Below are positions 56,045-64,000 of a stretch of DNA of 64,000 nucleotides, piece by piece. Numbering within the stretch: position 1 is the stretch's first letter; every line of letters starts with the position of its first letter. The stretch is from an uncultured Collinsella sp. Its GTDB lineage: Bacteria; Actinomycetota; Coriobacteriia; Coriobacteriales; Coriobacteriaceae. Both the position numbers and the translations under genes were made by a program. The stretch is taken from the NCBI GenBank assembly GCA_900540845.1, contig UQHS01000011.1, positions 20,236 to 84,235 of the forward strand, in the 5' to 3' direction. The notes under the pieces are model-generated. The model did not search any database. It worked only from the letters and a program-made list of their open reading frames with translations, and was not told where the DNA came from.

Positions 56045-58084
56045 CTAATTATCCCGAAATGGATCGGCGATGCCCTCCACGGCGCGCTCGAGCTCCCTGA
56101 TGCGGGCCGTGTCGCGACTCGCCTGAATCGCCAGGTCGCGGCGCTCCTCGCTGGTGAGCGTGCTGTCGGAACGCAAGCGCCCCTGAGCCGCCTTCATGCG
56201 GCGGCGCGCCGTGTAGAGCTCGAGCGTGTTGAGCAGGAACTCGATATTCGTCTCCGTGGGATGCGTGCTGGTTGCAGACAGCATTCCCGCCGACACGAGC
56301 TGGGCCGCATCGGGGCACACGGCGCGCGCCGCCGCCATGACCTCGTTGGAACCCGTCCCCTCAGGCGTGGCAAGCACGGCCCAGGCGATGGTCTCATGCC
56401 GACCGTCCACCCATTCGACCTCGCAAATCCGCTCGGCATAGGCCCGGAACTGATCGGTGTACGTCGTGAGCAGGCAGAGCAATTCACGCTCGCAGGCGAG
56501 CTGGCGGCGCTCGAGGTCGGTGAGGACAGACAGTCCCGCCGCCTGCTCGCCCGCCATGTCGGGCGCAGCCGGTACATCTGCCGAATACCCCGTCTCATCG
56601 ATAGGCGCGTAGTCGTAGGGCACCTCTTCGTAGGGGACCTCGTCATAGCGGTGCTCGCGGGGATCCGAGGCATGCGGGGCAGCCGAGGGCGGAGCGGGCG
56701 CCTGGGTGCCGGGCACGCTCTGCCCCTTCGAGCGCTCCTGGGCGGCCTTTTGACGCTGCTGCTCGCGGCGCCTGTTTGTCTCCTCGCGCTGCTGCACGTC
56801 GCGGAACACCTTGCCGGCGTTCGACCGGATGAGCTCGACGTCGAGCCCCAGCCGGTCGGCGATCTGCATGTAGTAGCCGTCGATCATGTAGCTCGCCCGC
56901 AACGGGTAGATGAGCTCGAGCGCGGCGCGCATCGCCTTGGCACGGCCTCCGGGCGTGGAGATGTCGCTCTCCTCCTCCAGCTTCGCAAAGACGAAATCCA
57001 TCAGGGGGATGGAGGAGTCGAGCAGCTCCCTCAGGGCGGCGCCGCCGTTGCCGCGCACGAAATCATCCGGGTCCTGCCCGTCGGGAAGAATCACGCAGCG
57101 CAGGTCGATGTCGTCCTTCTCGATGAACTGGATCGCCCTCCGCGCGGCCTTTTGCCCCGCGGCGTCGCCGTCGAACATGTAGATGATCTTTTTCGTGAAA
57201 CGGGTGAGCGTCTTGACGTGCGCCTCAGTGAGCGCCGTGCCCAAAACCGCGACGATGTTCTCGATCCCGGCCTTCCAGCAGCTCATCGCGCTGATGTATC
57301 CCTCGACCACAATCACCTCGTTGGCATTGACGATGTGGTCTTTCGCCCAGTTGAAGCCGTAGAGGTTTTTGCCCTTATGAAAAATGGGAGTCTCCGAGGT
57401 GTTCAGGTACTTGGCATTAGTCTTGTCCTTGTCGAGCGCGCGCCCGCCAAAGGCGATGCAGTGCCCCTGCTCGTTGTAGATCGGAAAGATGACGCGATCG
57501 AAGAAGCGGTCGACGAGTCCGGCGCGATCTGAGCGGAACGCGACGTTCGCGTCGATCATCTCCTGCGGCGTGAAGCCCTTGGACCCGAGATGACGCACGA
57601 GCGCCCCGCGCCCGGGGGCGAACCCGAGGTGGTACTTTTTGCAGGTCGCGGCATCGAGGTCGCGCTCCTTGCAGTATTGGCGCCCGCGGGCGTCGCGGCC
57701 GCGCATGAGCAGCATGTGGTAAAACGCGGCCGTCTCCTCGCAGACCTCGATCAGACGATTGCGCTTGGTGCCGGGGCGCCGCGTGGTCGTGTCCTCCTCA
57801 AGTTCAATGCCAGCGCGCTCGGCGAGATAGCGGATGGACTCGGGGAAACTCAGGTTCTCGCGGCGCATGACATACGTAAAGGCGTCTCCGCCCTCGCCGC
57901 AGCCAAAGCAATGCCAAACCTGCGTAGAGGGAATCACGTGGAAAGACGGCGTCTTCTCGCCGTGAAACGGGCAGCACCCCCACAGGTCGGTGTTGCCGCG
58001 CGGCTTGAGCTCCACGGTCTCCTGCACGAGGGCAACCAGGTCGGTGGCGTCTCGAACCTTGTTCTTCTCTTCCTCAGAAATCAT
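56045..58084 (-). CDS. dnaG: DNA primase
   Basis: 679 residues: an N-terminal zinc-binding domain (Cys38, His41, Cys59, Cys62), an RNA polymerase core with the TOPRIM motif VEGYISAMSCW and later MFDGDAAGQKA, and a C-terminal helicase-binding domain after a long Gln/Arg/Pro linker (about 430-500). It makes the primers for replication. It overlaps ribF by four bases at its start, so it is in the ribF transcript. Confidence 0.95.
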   Translation of the reverse strand: MISEEEKNKVRDATDLVALVQETVELKPRGNTDLWGCCPFHGEKTPSFHVIPSTQVWHCFGCGEGGDAFTYVMRRENLSFPESIRYLAERAGIELEEDTTTRRPGTKRNRLIEVCEETAAFYHMLLMRGRDARGRQYCKERDLDAATCKKYHLGFAPGRGALVRHLGSKGFTPQEMIDANVAFRSDRAGLVDRFFDRVIFPIYNEQGHCIAFGGRALDKDKTNAKYLNTSETPIFHKGKNLYGFNWAKDHIVNANEVIVVEGYISAMSCWKAGIENIVAVLGTALTEAHVKTLTRFTKKIIYMFDGDAAGQKAARRAIQFIEKDDIDLRCVILPDGQDPDDFVRGNGGAALRELLDSSIPLMDFVFAKLEEESDISTPGGRAKAMRAALELIYPLRASYMIDGYYMQIADRLGLDVELIRSNAGKVFRDVQQREETNRRREQQRQKAAQERSKGQSVPGTQAPAPPSAAPHASDPREHRYDEVPYEEVPYDYAPIDETGYSADVPAAPDMAGEQAAGLSVLTDLERRQLACERELLCLLTTYTDQFRAYAERICEVEWVDGRHETIAWAVLATPEGTGSNEVMAAARAVCPDAAQLVSAGMLSATSTHPTETNIEFLLNTLELYTARRRMKAAQGRLRSDSTLTSEERRDLAIQASRDTARIRELERAVEGIADPFRDN

Positions 58085-59160
58085 GACAGCCTCACTGGTG
58101 TGTCGCCAAAGCGCGAGCGAACGGTCGAGATATCGGCGTTGACCACGTCAATCAGCTCCTGAATGGAGGCGAACGACTGGGAGGGGCGGAGGCGCTCGTC
58201 GAAGGCGATGCCGACCGTCTTGCCGTACAGGTCGCCGGTAAAGCCGATCAGGTTCGCCTCGAGGCGGGCGGACGTGACCGAGTCGGCAAACATCGGCGGG
58301 ATGCCAGCGTTGATGGCCGCCGGCCAGACACATCCGTCGACCAGGGCAAAGCCGGCATACACGCCATCGGCGGGCAGCTGCAGGGAGCCGTCGACCAAGA
58401 TGTTAGCCGTGGGGAAACCCATGCCGGTCCCCTGCCCGCGCCCGCGCACGACCACGCCGCGGACCGCGTGGCGCCGGCCGAGGTCGGCACGCGCGGACGC
58501 GACGTCACCGCAGGCGACGTGGGCTCTGATCCTCGTTGCCGTGATGGGCCCCGTCGCATCGCAAAGCAACTCATGGCCGACAACGGATATCCCCCGCCGA
58601 TCGCCCCACTCCTTGATGACCTCGAGCGTGGCCACGCCTCCCGCCCCAAGGCGAAAATCCGATCCGACGTGCACAGCGCGGATGTCGAGCTGGGGCGCGA
58701 GAACGTCCTCGAAAAACTCGGCATGGTCGAGGGCGGCGAGCTCACGCGTAAACGGCACCACGGCGACCTGCGGCCCGGATGCCGCAAGCGCATTGAGGCG
58801 GTCCGCCTTTCTCGTCAACTTGGGCGCGGGATGAGGCGCCACGACCTCGTCCGGGTCGGGGTCGAAGGTAACGGCGACAGCGGCGAGCCCACGCTCTTCG
58901 GCATCACGGCAGGCGCGGGCAAGCAGGTCGCGATGACCACGGTGCACCCCGTCGAAGGCGCCGATGGCGACGACGCACGGCAAGGGAGCCACGAGACGCC
59001 CCGCATGCTCACCGGACCCACCAATATGAATGCAGGCGCCATCGGCAGGATGGTCCAAGAGGAAATCGCGTGCCAGTTCTGCAGCCTCGGGAAGCGATGC
59101 CGCCGCGCGCGAGCTGTCAACCCGACGCGAGTCGGACTCGGGATCTATGGGATATGTCAT
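58081..59160 (-). CDS. ribF: Bifunctional riboflavin kinase / FAD synthetase
   Basis: 359 residues. FAD synthetase domain: GAFDGVHRGH (about 67-76) and a TATRIR segment. The riboflavin kinase domain follows (GTGMGFPTANI; FDERLRPSQSF). It makes FMN and FAD. An N-terminal extension of about 60 residues precedes the nucleotidyltransferase. ATG 59160 overlaps the truB stop. Confidence 0.93.
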   Translation of the reverse strand: MTYPIDPESDSRRVDSSRAAASLPEAAELARDFLLDHPADGACIHIGGSGEHAGRLVAPLPCVVAIGAFDGVHRGHRDLLARACRDAEERGLAAVAVTFDPDPDEVVAPHPAPKLTRKADRLNALAASGPQVAVVPFTRELAALDHAEFFEDVLAPQLDIRAVHVGSDFRLGAGGVATLEVIKEWGDRRGISVVGHELLCDATGPITATRIRAHVACGDVASARADLGRRHAVRGVVVRGRGQGTGMGFPTANILVDGSLQLPADGVYAGFALVDGCVWPAAINAGIPPMFADSVTSARLEANLIGFTGDLYGKTVGIAFDERLRPSQSFASIQELIDVVNADISTVRSRFGDTPVRLS

Positions 59161-60089
59161 GCAACCACGCCTTCGATACCCTGGGGAAACACGGTCTCCA
59201 TGGCAAGATAATCGCCCTCGGGGCCAGCGATGGCACGCAGCTGCCCGCGATGGACGAGCGCGTACGCAGTCGCGGGCGGATACTCGGACACCTCATCCAA
59301 GCGAGGAATCGCCCTGCCGTTTTGGACGGCCGATGCCTCTCTGTCACTTAAGGTGCGCAGCGGATAGCCCAGCACGCTCACCGGATCGAGGGCGCACGCG
59401 CGGGCGGAATCAGGGGTAATGTCCTCGATGTGCAGGCACGACCCGAGCATGACGGGGCCGGATGCCGTGCGGCGCAGATCCGACACGTGGGCGGCGTTAC
59501 CGCAGGCGCGCCCGATATCGCGCGCGAGGGAGCGGATATAGGTGCCCTTGCTCACGTCAAACGAGGCCGTCCACACCACGCGCCCGTCGACCTCGTCGAT
59601 GGACACCAGATCCGACGCGAACACCTCGATCGTACGGGCGGGAAGCTCGACGTCCTCGCCCGCGCGGGCCCGACGATACGAGCGCACGCCGTTGACGGAA
59701 ATGGCCGAGTACGCAGGGGGAACCTGCTCCTGCTCGCCCAAGAACTCGCGCAGGACGGACGCCGCGTACATCGGCGAGGTGAGGTTCTCGTCGCGCGCGG
59801 CCGTGCGCGTGATGTCGCCCTCGGCGTCGTCGGTCGTCGTCTCGGCGCCAAACGCGATACGGGCGAGATAGCGCTTACGGTCGAGCGTGATGCGCCCGAG
59901 CAGACGCGTCGCCTGGCCCACGCCGACCACCATGACGCCCGACGCGAGCGGGTCGAGCGTGCCGGCATGCCCCACGCGGCGCTCGTTGAGCGCACGGCGC
60001 ACCTTGGACACGACATCGTGCGAGGTGATGCCCACGGGCTTGTCGACCGCGATCAAAAGATTCAGTTCACTTGGTCTACGCTTTGCCAT
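59157..60089 (-). CDS. truB: tRNA pseudouridine(55) synthase
   Basis: 310-residue TruB, forming pseudouridine 55 in the T arm. The catalytic segment GHAGTLDPLASG has the active Asp; KRYLARIAFG and GTYIRSLARDIG are further motifs. Start ATG 60089 has GAGAGG five bases upstream. A longer frame (from 60146) has no ribosome site. The neighbours (nrnA, ribF) are the conserved infB block. Confidence 0.95.
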   Translation of the reverse strand: MAKRRPSELNLLIAVDKPVGITSHDVVSKVRRALNERRVGHAGTLDPLASGVMVVGVGQATRLLGRITLDRKRYLARIAFGAETTTDDAEGDITRTAARDENLTSPMYAASVLREFLGEQEQVPPAYSAISVNGVRSYRRARAGEDVELPARTIEVFASDLVSIDEVDGRVVWTASFDVSKGTYIRSLARDIGRACGNAAHVSDLRRTASGPVMLGSCLHIEDITPDSARACALDPVSVLGYPLRTLSDREASAVQNGRAIPRLDEVSEYPPATAYALVHRGQLRAIAGPEGDYLAMETVFPQGIEGVVA

Positions 60090-60228
60090 GCTGTCCTCTC
60101 GAAGCAAAGGTATACAAAGACGGTCATCTCGCATCGCCGATGCCATGCGAGGGCAGATGGGTGGCGCTCACGTCGCACCTCCATCGCGCGGTGAAGCACC
60201 TCGTGAGATGGAGGCGCAACCGCGCATG

Positions 60229-61242
60229 CTACAAAAGCGCCTCGAGCTTGGGAAGGACCAGCTCAGCCGCCTCAGATACCTCGCCGTGGAACGTAAAGCC
60301 TGCGGCGGCGGCATGCCCTCCCCCGCCGAGCTCGACGGCGATCCCGGAGATGTCGATCGAACCCTTGGAGCGAAGGTTACCGCGGACCACCCCGGGCTCG
60401 CTCTCGCGCAGGAACAGGCACAGCTCGGTGCCGGCGACCTGGCGGACGATGTCCACCAAGCCATCGCACTCAGCCGACTTGACGCCGCACTCGACAAGGT
60501 CGTTCGCGAAGGCGTAGCTGTATGCGACGCGCCCGGCGGCACGCGTCTCGATTCGGCTCATGACGATGGACTCGAGATGGAGGTACTCCAGGCGCTGGCT
60601 CTGGTACACCTCGAGCGCGATGCGAGCGGGCTGAGCCCCGGCATCGACCAGGCGCGAGGCACAAGCGAATGCGGAGGGGTTGGCGTTTTGATACTGGAAG
60701 CGGCCGGTGTCGGTCATGACGCCCGTCAAGAGGCATGAGGCGATGTCGGGCGTGACGGGCCATCCGGCGGCGTTGAGCAGCTCCTCGACGAGAACCGCCG
60801 TGGCCGCCGCGCTCGTGACGCGCACAGTGACGTCGCCGAACTCCTCGCACGTGGGGTGATGGTCGATGACCACGCGCCCTCGAGCGCGCTTGGCGATCGC
60901 GGCGGAATCGTTCATGCGCTCCAGGGTGGGCACGTCCACGGAGATGAACAGGTCGTGGGACGCGTTACACAGGGCGGCCGGGGTGAGCTCGTCTGCACCC
61001 GGCAGGAACTGGTAGATGCGCGGGACGACGCTGTTGTCGGCCAGCAAATAGTCGACGCGCTTATCTGGGAACTGAGCGCGAATGGAGGCGCCCAGCCCCA
61101 ACAGCGAGCCAAGGGCGTCGCCGTCGGGGTTGGTGTGCCCCGAGATGGCGATGGTCTGCGAGCCCTCGATGAACTCGATGACGCTTTCCCACATGTCGGG
61201 GGTGGTGCTCCTGCCGGAACACGGCGATGTGCTACTGCTCAT
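60229..61242 (-). CDS. nrnA: Bifunctional oligoribonuclease / PAP phosphatase NrnA
   Basis: 337-residue DHH phosphoesterase. Motifs: HTNPDGDALGS, VDVPTLER, DHHPTC and the DHHA1-domain GGGGHAAAAG. Degrades short RNAs and pAp. The start is ATG 61242 with AGGA eight bases upstream, inside the last codons of rbfA (11-base overlap). The 140 bases between nrnA and truB show no separate gene. Confidence 0.92.
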   Translation of the reverse strand: MSSSTSPCSGRSTTPDMWESVIEFIEGSQTIAISGHTNPDGDALGSLLGLGASIRAQFPDKRVDYLLADNSVVPRIYQFLPGADELTPAALCNASHDLFISVDVPTLERMNDSAAIAKRARGRVVIDHHPTCEEFGDVTVRVTSAAATAVLVEELLNAAGWPVTPDIASCLLTGVMTDTGRFQYQNANPSAFACASRLVDAGAQPARIALEVYQSQRLEYLHLESIVMSRIETRAAGRVAYSYAFANDLVECGVKSAECDGLVDIVRQVAGTELCLFLRESEPGVVRGNLRSKGSIDISGIAVELGGGGHAAAAGFTFHGEVSEAAELVLPKLEALL

Positions 61243-61651
61243 CAAGATCTTCCTCTTCGGCGCCGGGCGCGTCCTCAATGGGGTACCCGAACTCGTCCTT
61301 CTCGACAGCGAGCGTCGCCGGAACGTTCTCCAGTGCACGGGAGATCGCCTCGGCCTCGTCGGTCGAACGGTCGATCTTGAAATCGAGCTCAGGCGTCACG
61401 CGCCAGTCGAGCGAGCGCGCGACGAGGCTGCGGATGCGGCCCTTGGCGGCGTTGAGCGCCTCAAGGACCTCCTCGTAGCGATCACCCTCGCAGCTGACGA
61501 ACACGCGCGCGAACGAGCGATCCTGCGAGACCTCGACGCCCGTGAGCGTGACGAGGTCGAGGCGGGGATCGGAAATCTCGAACAGCAGGATGTATCCGAG
61601 CTTCTCGCGAAGCTGCTCACCCAAACGGCGGGTCAACGGCGTCTGCTTCAT
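61232..61651 (-). CDS. rbfA: Ribosome-binding factor A
   Basis: 139 residues. KH-like fold with DPRLDLVTLTGVEVSQD and ARVFVSC. It binds the 30S subunit in late maturation and cold adaptation. Start ATG 61651 follows AAGGAG by six bases. The last 40 residues are acidic. It is in the infB-rbfA-nrnA-truB order. Confidence 0.93.
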   Translation of the reverse strand: MKQTPLTRRLGEQLREKLGYILLFEISDPRLDLVTLTGVEVSQDRSFARVFVSCEGDRYEEVLEALNAAKGRIRSLVARSLDWRVTPELDFKIDRSTDEAEAISRALENVPATLAVEKDEFGYPIEDAPGAEEEDLDEQ

Positions 61652-61679
61652 GTCTTTCTCCTTAGCCCATCTAGCGCAA

Positions 61680-61706
61680 ACGGGCTCGCACACATGGCAA
61701 GCCCGT
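61680..61706 (-). terminator. Hairpin between infB and rbfA
   Basis: ACGGGCT and AGCCCGT are perfect complements around a 13-base loop, followed on the minus strand by TTTGCG. It may trim infB mRNA from the distal genes; read-through is expected. Confidence 0.4.
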
Positions 61707-61773
61707 CTGCGTATCAATCATAGTCTAGCGCGCGGACAACATCTTTTTTTGGATGCCGCAGCGCGCAAGGGAG

Positions 61774-64000
61774 CTACTCGGTGCGGGCGACCTCGATGAT
61801 CTTGTACGCCTCGAGGATGTCGCCGACCTTGATGTCCTGGAACTTCTCGATGCCCAGACCGCACTCGTAACCGTTCTTGACGATCTTGACGTCGTCCTTG
61901 AAGCGGCGCATGGAGCCAAAGACGCCATCGAACACCACGACGCCGTCGCGCACGACGCGAACCTTGTCGTCGCGGGAGATCTCGCCCTCGGTGACCATGC
62001 AGCCGGCGATGGTACCGGCCTTGGGCACGCGGAAGGTGTCGCGGACCTCGGCGGAGCCAGTCTGGACCTCCTCCTCCGTGGGAGCGAGCATACCAATACG
62101 GGCGGCGTCGATGTCCTCAATCGCCTTGTAGATGATCGAGTACGTCTTGATCTGCACGCTCTCCTTCTCCGCCGCGTCGCGCGCCTTGGGCTGCGGACGC
62201 ACGCCGAAACCGATGATGATGGCGTTGGAAGCCATGGCCAGTGAAACGTCGGTCTCGGAGATGGCGCCGACGGCGGAATGGATGATGTTGATGCGGACCT
62301 CGGATTGGTCCATCTTGCCGATGGAGTCAGCGAGCGCCTCGATGGTGCCCTGGGTGTCGGCCTTGACCACAAGGTTGAGCTCCTTGAGCTCGTTTTTGCT
62401 CATCTCGTCGAACAGGGTCTCGAGCGTGACGTGCTTGACCTTATTCTGCTCCTCAATGCGGGCCTTCAGGGCGCGCTGCTCGGCGAGGTCGCGGGCATCG
62501 CGGGCATCCTCGAACACGCGGAACTCGTCGCCGGCGGCGGGCACGGAGTTGAGGCCCAAAATCTCGACGGCGTCGGAGGGACGGGCGACGTCCTTGTGGT
62601 TGCCGTGCTGGTCGAGCATGGCGCGCACCGAACCGTAGCTCTGGCCCGCGACGATGGTGTCGCCCACGTGCAGGGTGCCGCGGGTGACGAGCAGCGTCGC
62701 GACCGGGCCGCGGCCGCGGTCGAGCTTGGCCTCGATGATGTTGCCGGAGGCGAAGGTGTCAGGGTTGGCCTTGAGCTCGAGGACGTCGGCCTGAAGCAGG
62801 ATGGTCTCGAGTAGGTCGTCGATGCCCTGGCCCTTCTTGGCCGAGACGTTGACGAACATGTTCTGGCCGCCCCACTCCTCGGGGATGATGCCGTACTCAG
62901 TGAGCATCTGGCGCACCTTGTCGGGGTTGGCCTCGGGCTTGTCGCACTTGTTCACCGCGACGATGATGGGCACGCCTGCGGCCTTGGAGTGGTTGATAGC
63001 CTCGATGGTCTGGGGCATGACGCCGTCATCGGCGGCCACGACCAGGACGACCACGTCGGTGATCTTGGCGCCGCGGGCACGCATGGCGGTGAACGCCTCG
63101 TGGCCGGGGGTGTCGACGAACGTGATCTGACGGCCGTTGATCTGCACCTCGGAAGCGCCGATGTGCTGGGTGATGCCGCCGGCCTCGCCGCTCCAGACGT
63201 TGGTGTGGCGGATGGCGTCGAGCAGGCTCGTCTTGCCGTGGTCGACGTGGCCCATGACGGTGACCACGGGCGGGCGCGGCTTGAGGTCGGCCGGGTCGTC
63301 GTAGAAGTTGAAGGAGTTCTCCTCCTCGGCGGTGACGATGCGGACCTGGCGACCGAGGTCGTCCGCCACGAGCTCGACGAGGTCGTTGCTCATGGTCTGC
63401 GTCATGGTGAGCGGGGTGCCCAGCAGGAACAGGCGCTTGATGATGTCATTGGCGGAGACGTCGAGGGCCTCGGCGAGCTCGGCGACGGTCACGCCCTCGG
63501 AGACCTTGACGGCGTCGAGGTCCTCGGGGTTGATGCCCTGGGCGAGAGCCTCCTCGATCTTGCGCTCCTCGGCAGCGGCGGCAGCCTCGGCGGCGCGCTT
63601 CTCCTTGCGCTTCTTGCGGCGACCGGTTGACTCGCGGGAAGCCTCCTCCACGGCGGCGCGGGCGTCGGCCAGTACCTTCTCGCGGCTGTACTCCTCCGCC
63701 TCACGTGCCATGCGGGCGTAGCGATCCTCGCCCTCGTGATTCTCGTGGGAAGCGCCCTTGCGGCCCTTCTTGCCGCCCTTGCCGGCCTTCTCGGGCGACG
63801 GCGGGAAATTGTCGGGCATCTGCGCGGCGGGTGCGGAGCTGCGGCGGCGGGTGCGCGAAGGCGCGCCGGAGGCGTCGTTGCCGCCGTTGGCGCCGGCGTT
63901 GCGGTTGTTGCCGCGGCGGCCGCCGCGCTCATTTCGGGACTCGCTTGCGGGCTTGGAGGCCTCGGCGGCCTTCTTCTCCTTCAGAACGACCTCCTGCTCG
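61774..64000 (-). CDS. infB: Translation initiation factor IF-2, C-terminal part
   Basis: At least 741 codons; the N-terminus continues past the right edge. The visible start is an Arg/Gly/Asn-rich low-complexity region (RNERGGRRGNNRN), then a charged helical linker, the IF2_N domain (VTVAELAEALDVSANDII), the G domain with G1 GHVDHGKT, DTPGH and NKCD, and domains II-IV. Directs fMet-tRNA to the 30S subunit. It leads rbfA after 122 bases. Confidence 0.96.
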   Translation of the reverse strand, partial: EQEVVLKEKKAAEASKPASESRNERGGRRGNNRNAGANGGNDASGAPSRTRRRSSAPAAQMPDNFPPSPEKAGKGGKKGRKGASHENHEGEDRYARMAREAEEYSREKVLADARAAVEEASRESTGRRKKRKEKRAAEAAAAAEERKIEEALAQGINPEDLDAVKVSEGVTVAELAEALDVSANDIIKRLFLLGTPLTMTQTMSNDLVELVADDLGRQVRIVTAEEENSFNFYDDPADLKPRPPVVTVMGHVDHGKTSLLDAIRHTNVWSGEAGGITQHIGASEVQINGRQITFVDTPGHEAFTAMRARGAKITDVVVLVVAADDGVMPQTIEAINHSKAAGVPIIVAVNKCDKPEANPDKVRQMLTEYGIIPEEWGGQNMFVNVSAKKGQGIDDLLETILLQADVLELKANPDTFASGNIIEAKLDRGRGPVATLLVTRGTLHVGDTIVAGQSYGSVRAMLDQHGNHKDVARPSDAVEILGLNSVPAAGDEFRVFEDARDARDLAEQRALKARIEEQNKVKHVTLETLFDEMSKNELKELNLVVKADTQGTIEALADSIGKMDQSEVRINIIHSAVGAISETDVSLAMASNAIIIGFGVRPQPKARDAAEKESVQIKTYSIIYKAIEDIDAARIGMLAPTEEEVQTGSAEVRDTFRVPKAGTIAGCMVTEGEISRDDKVRVVRDGVVVFDGVFGSMRRFKDDVKIVKNGYECGLGIEKFQDIKVGDILEAYKIIEVARTE

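Overview
This is a gene-dense, high-GC bacterial chromosome segment. Nearly every gene lies on the minus strand. Gene content points to an actinomycetote of the class Coriobacteriia, probably Collinsella-like. The evidence is an actinobacterial mIHF gene beside gmk and rpoZ, frequent GTG/TTG starts, AGGAG-type ribosome sites, a T-box before ileS, and many short intergenic palindromes. The genus is an inference; there is no rRNA gene to settle it.

Read in the direction of transcription (high to low coordinate), the blocks are as follows. (1) 64000-58081: infB-rbfA-nrnA-truB-ribF, translation initiation, ribosome and RNA maturation and flavin synthesis, followed by dnaG and the primary sigma factor rpoD. 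(2) A plus-strand tRNA-Asn at 54186 with its own promoter and terminator, beside a decayed SGNH-hydrolase gene. (3) 53075-47749: a full pyrimidine operon pyrR-pyrB-pyrC-pyrK-pyrD-pyrF with an attenuator-like leader. (4) mihF-gmk-rpoZ-thiI. (5) comEA-comEC (DNA uptake) and holA; a short prepilin peptidase lies further on at 32.1 kb. (6) rpsT, a DUF523 gene, T-box-ileS, lspA-rluD and a membrane glycosyltransferase. (7) One lone plus-strand gene for a small membrane protein (32760), then prepilin peptidase, dgt and rarA. (8) A stress-sigma cluster: DUF948 protein, RsbW-like protein, SigB/F-type sigma factor. (9) An AI-2E-family permease, then alaS-ruvX-mltG-yqeG-aroK-aroB-like. (10) pepP-efp-asp23-nusB-xseB-tlyA-nadK-recN-lepA-dusB. 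(11) hemW and a dCMP deaminase gene. (12) A membrane-anchored J-protein, dnaJ, mtaB, phoH, ybeY, dgkA, era, recO. (13) The first 36 codons of a Wzz-like polysaccharide chain-length gene at the left edge.

Most of the window is conserved housekeeping DNA. The unusual material is between or inside those genes. There is a dispersed palindrome family, core TGTGCAAT...GGGGACGGGTGCAA, with one copy inserted in frame in hemW. There are two copies of a roughly 60-nt conserved core, each enclosed by a perfect 20-bp stem whose sequence differs completely between copies, plus two further hairpins with perfect arms. Among the proteins, the aroB homologue has lost its metal and lysine residues, the RsbW-like protein lacks its N-box asparagine, and one J-protein ends in membrane helices instead of the second substrate-binding domain. 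I see no CRISPR array, transposase, integrase, phage gene, toxin-antitoxin pair or recognisable defence system.
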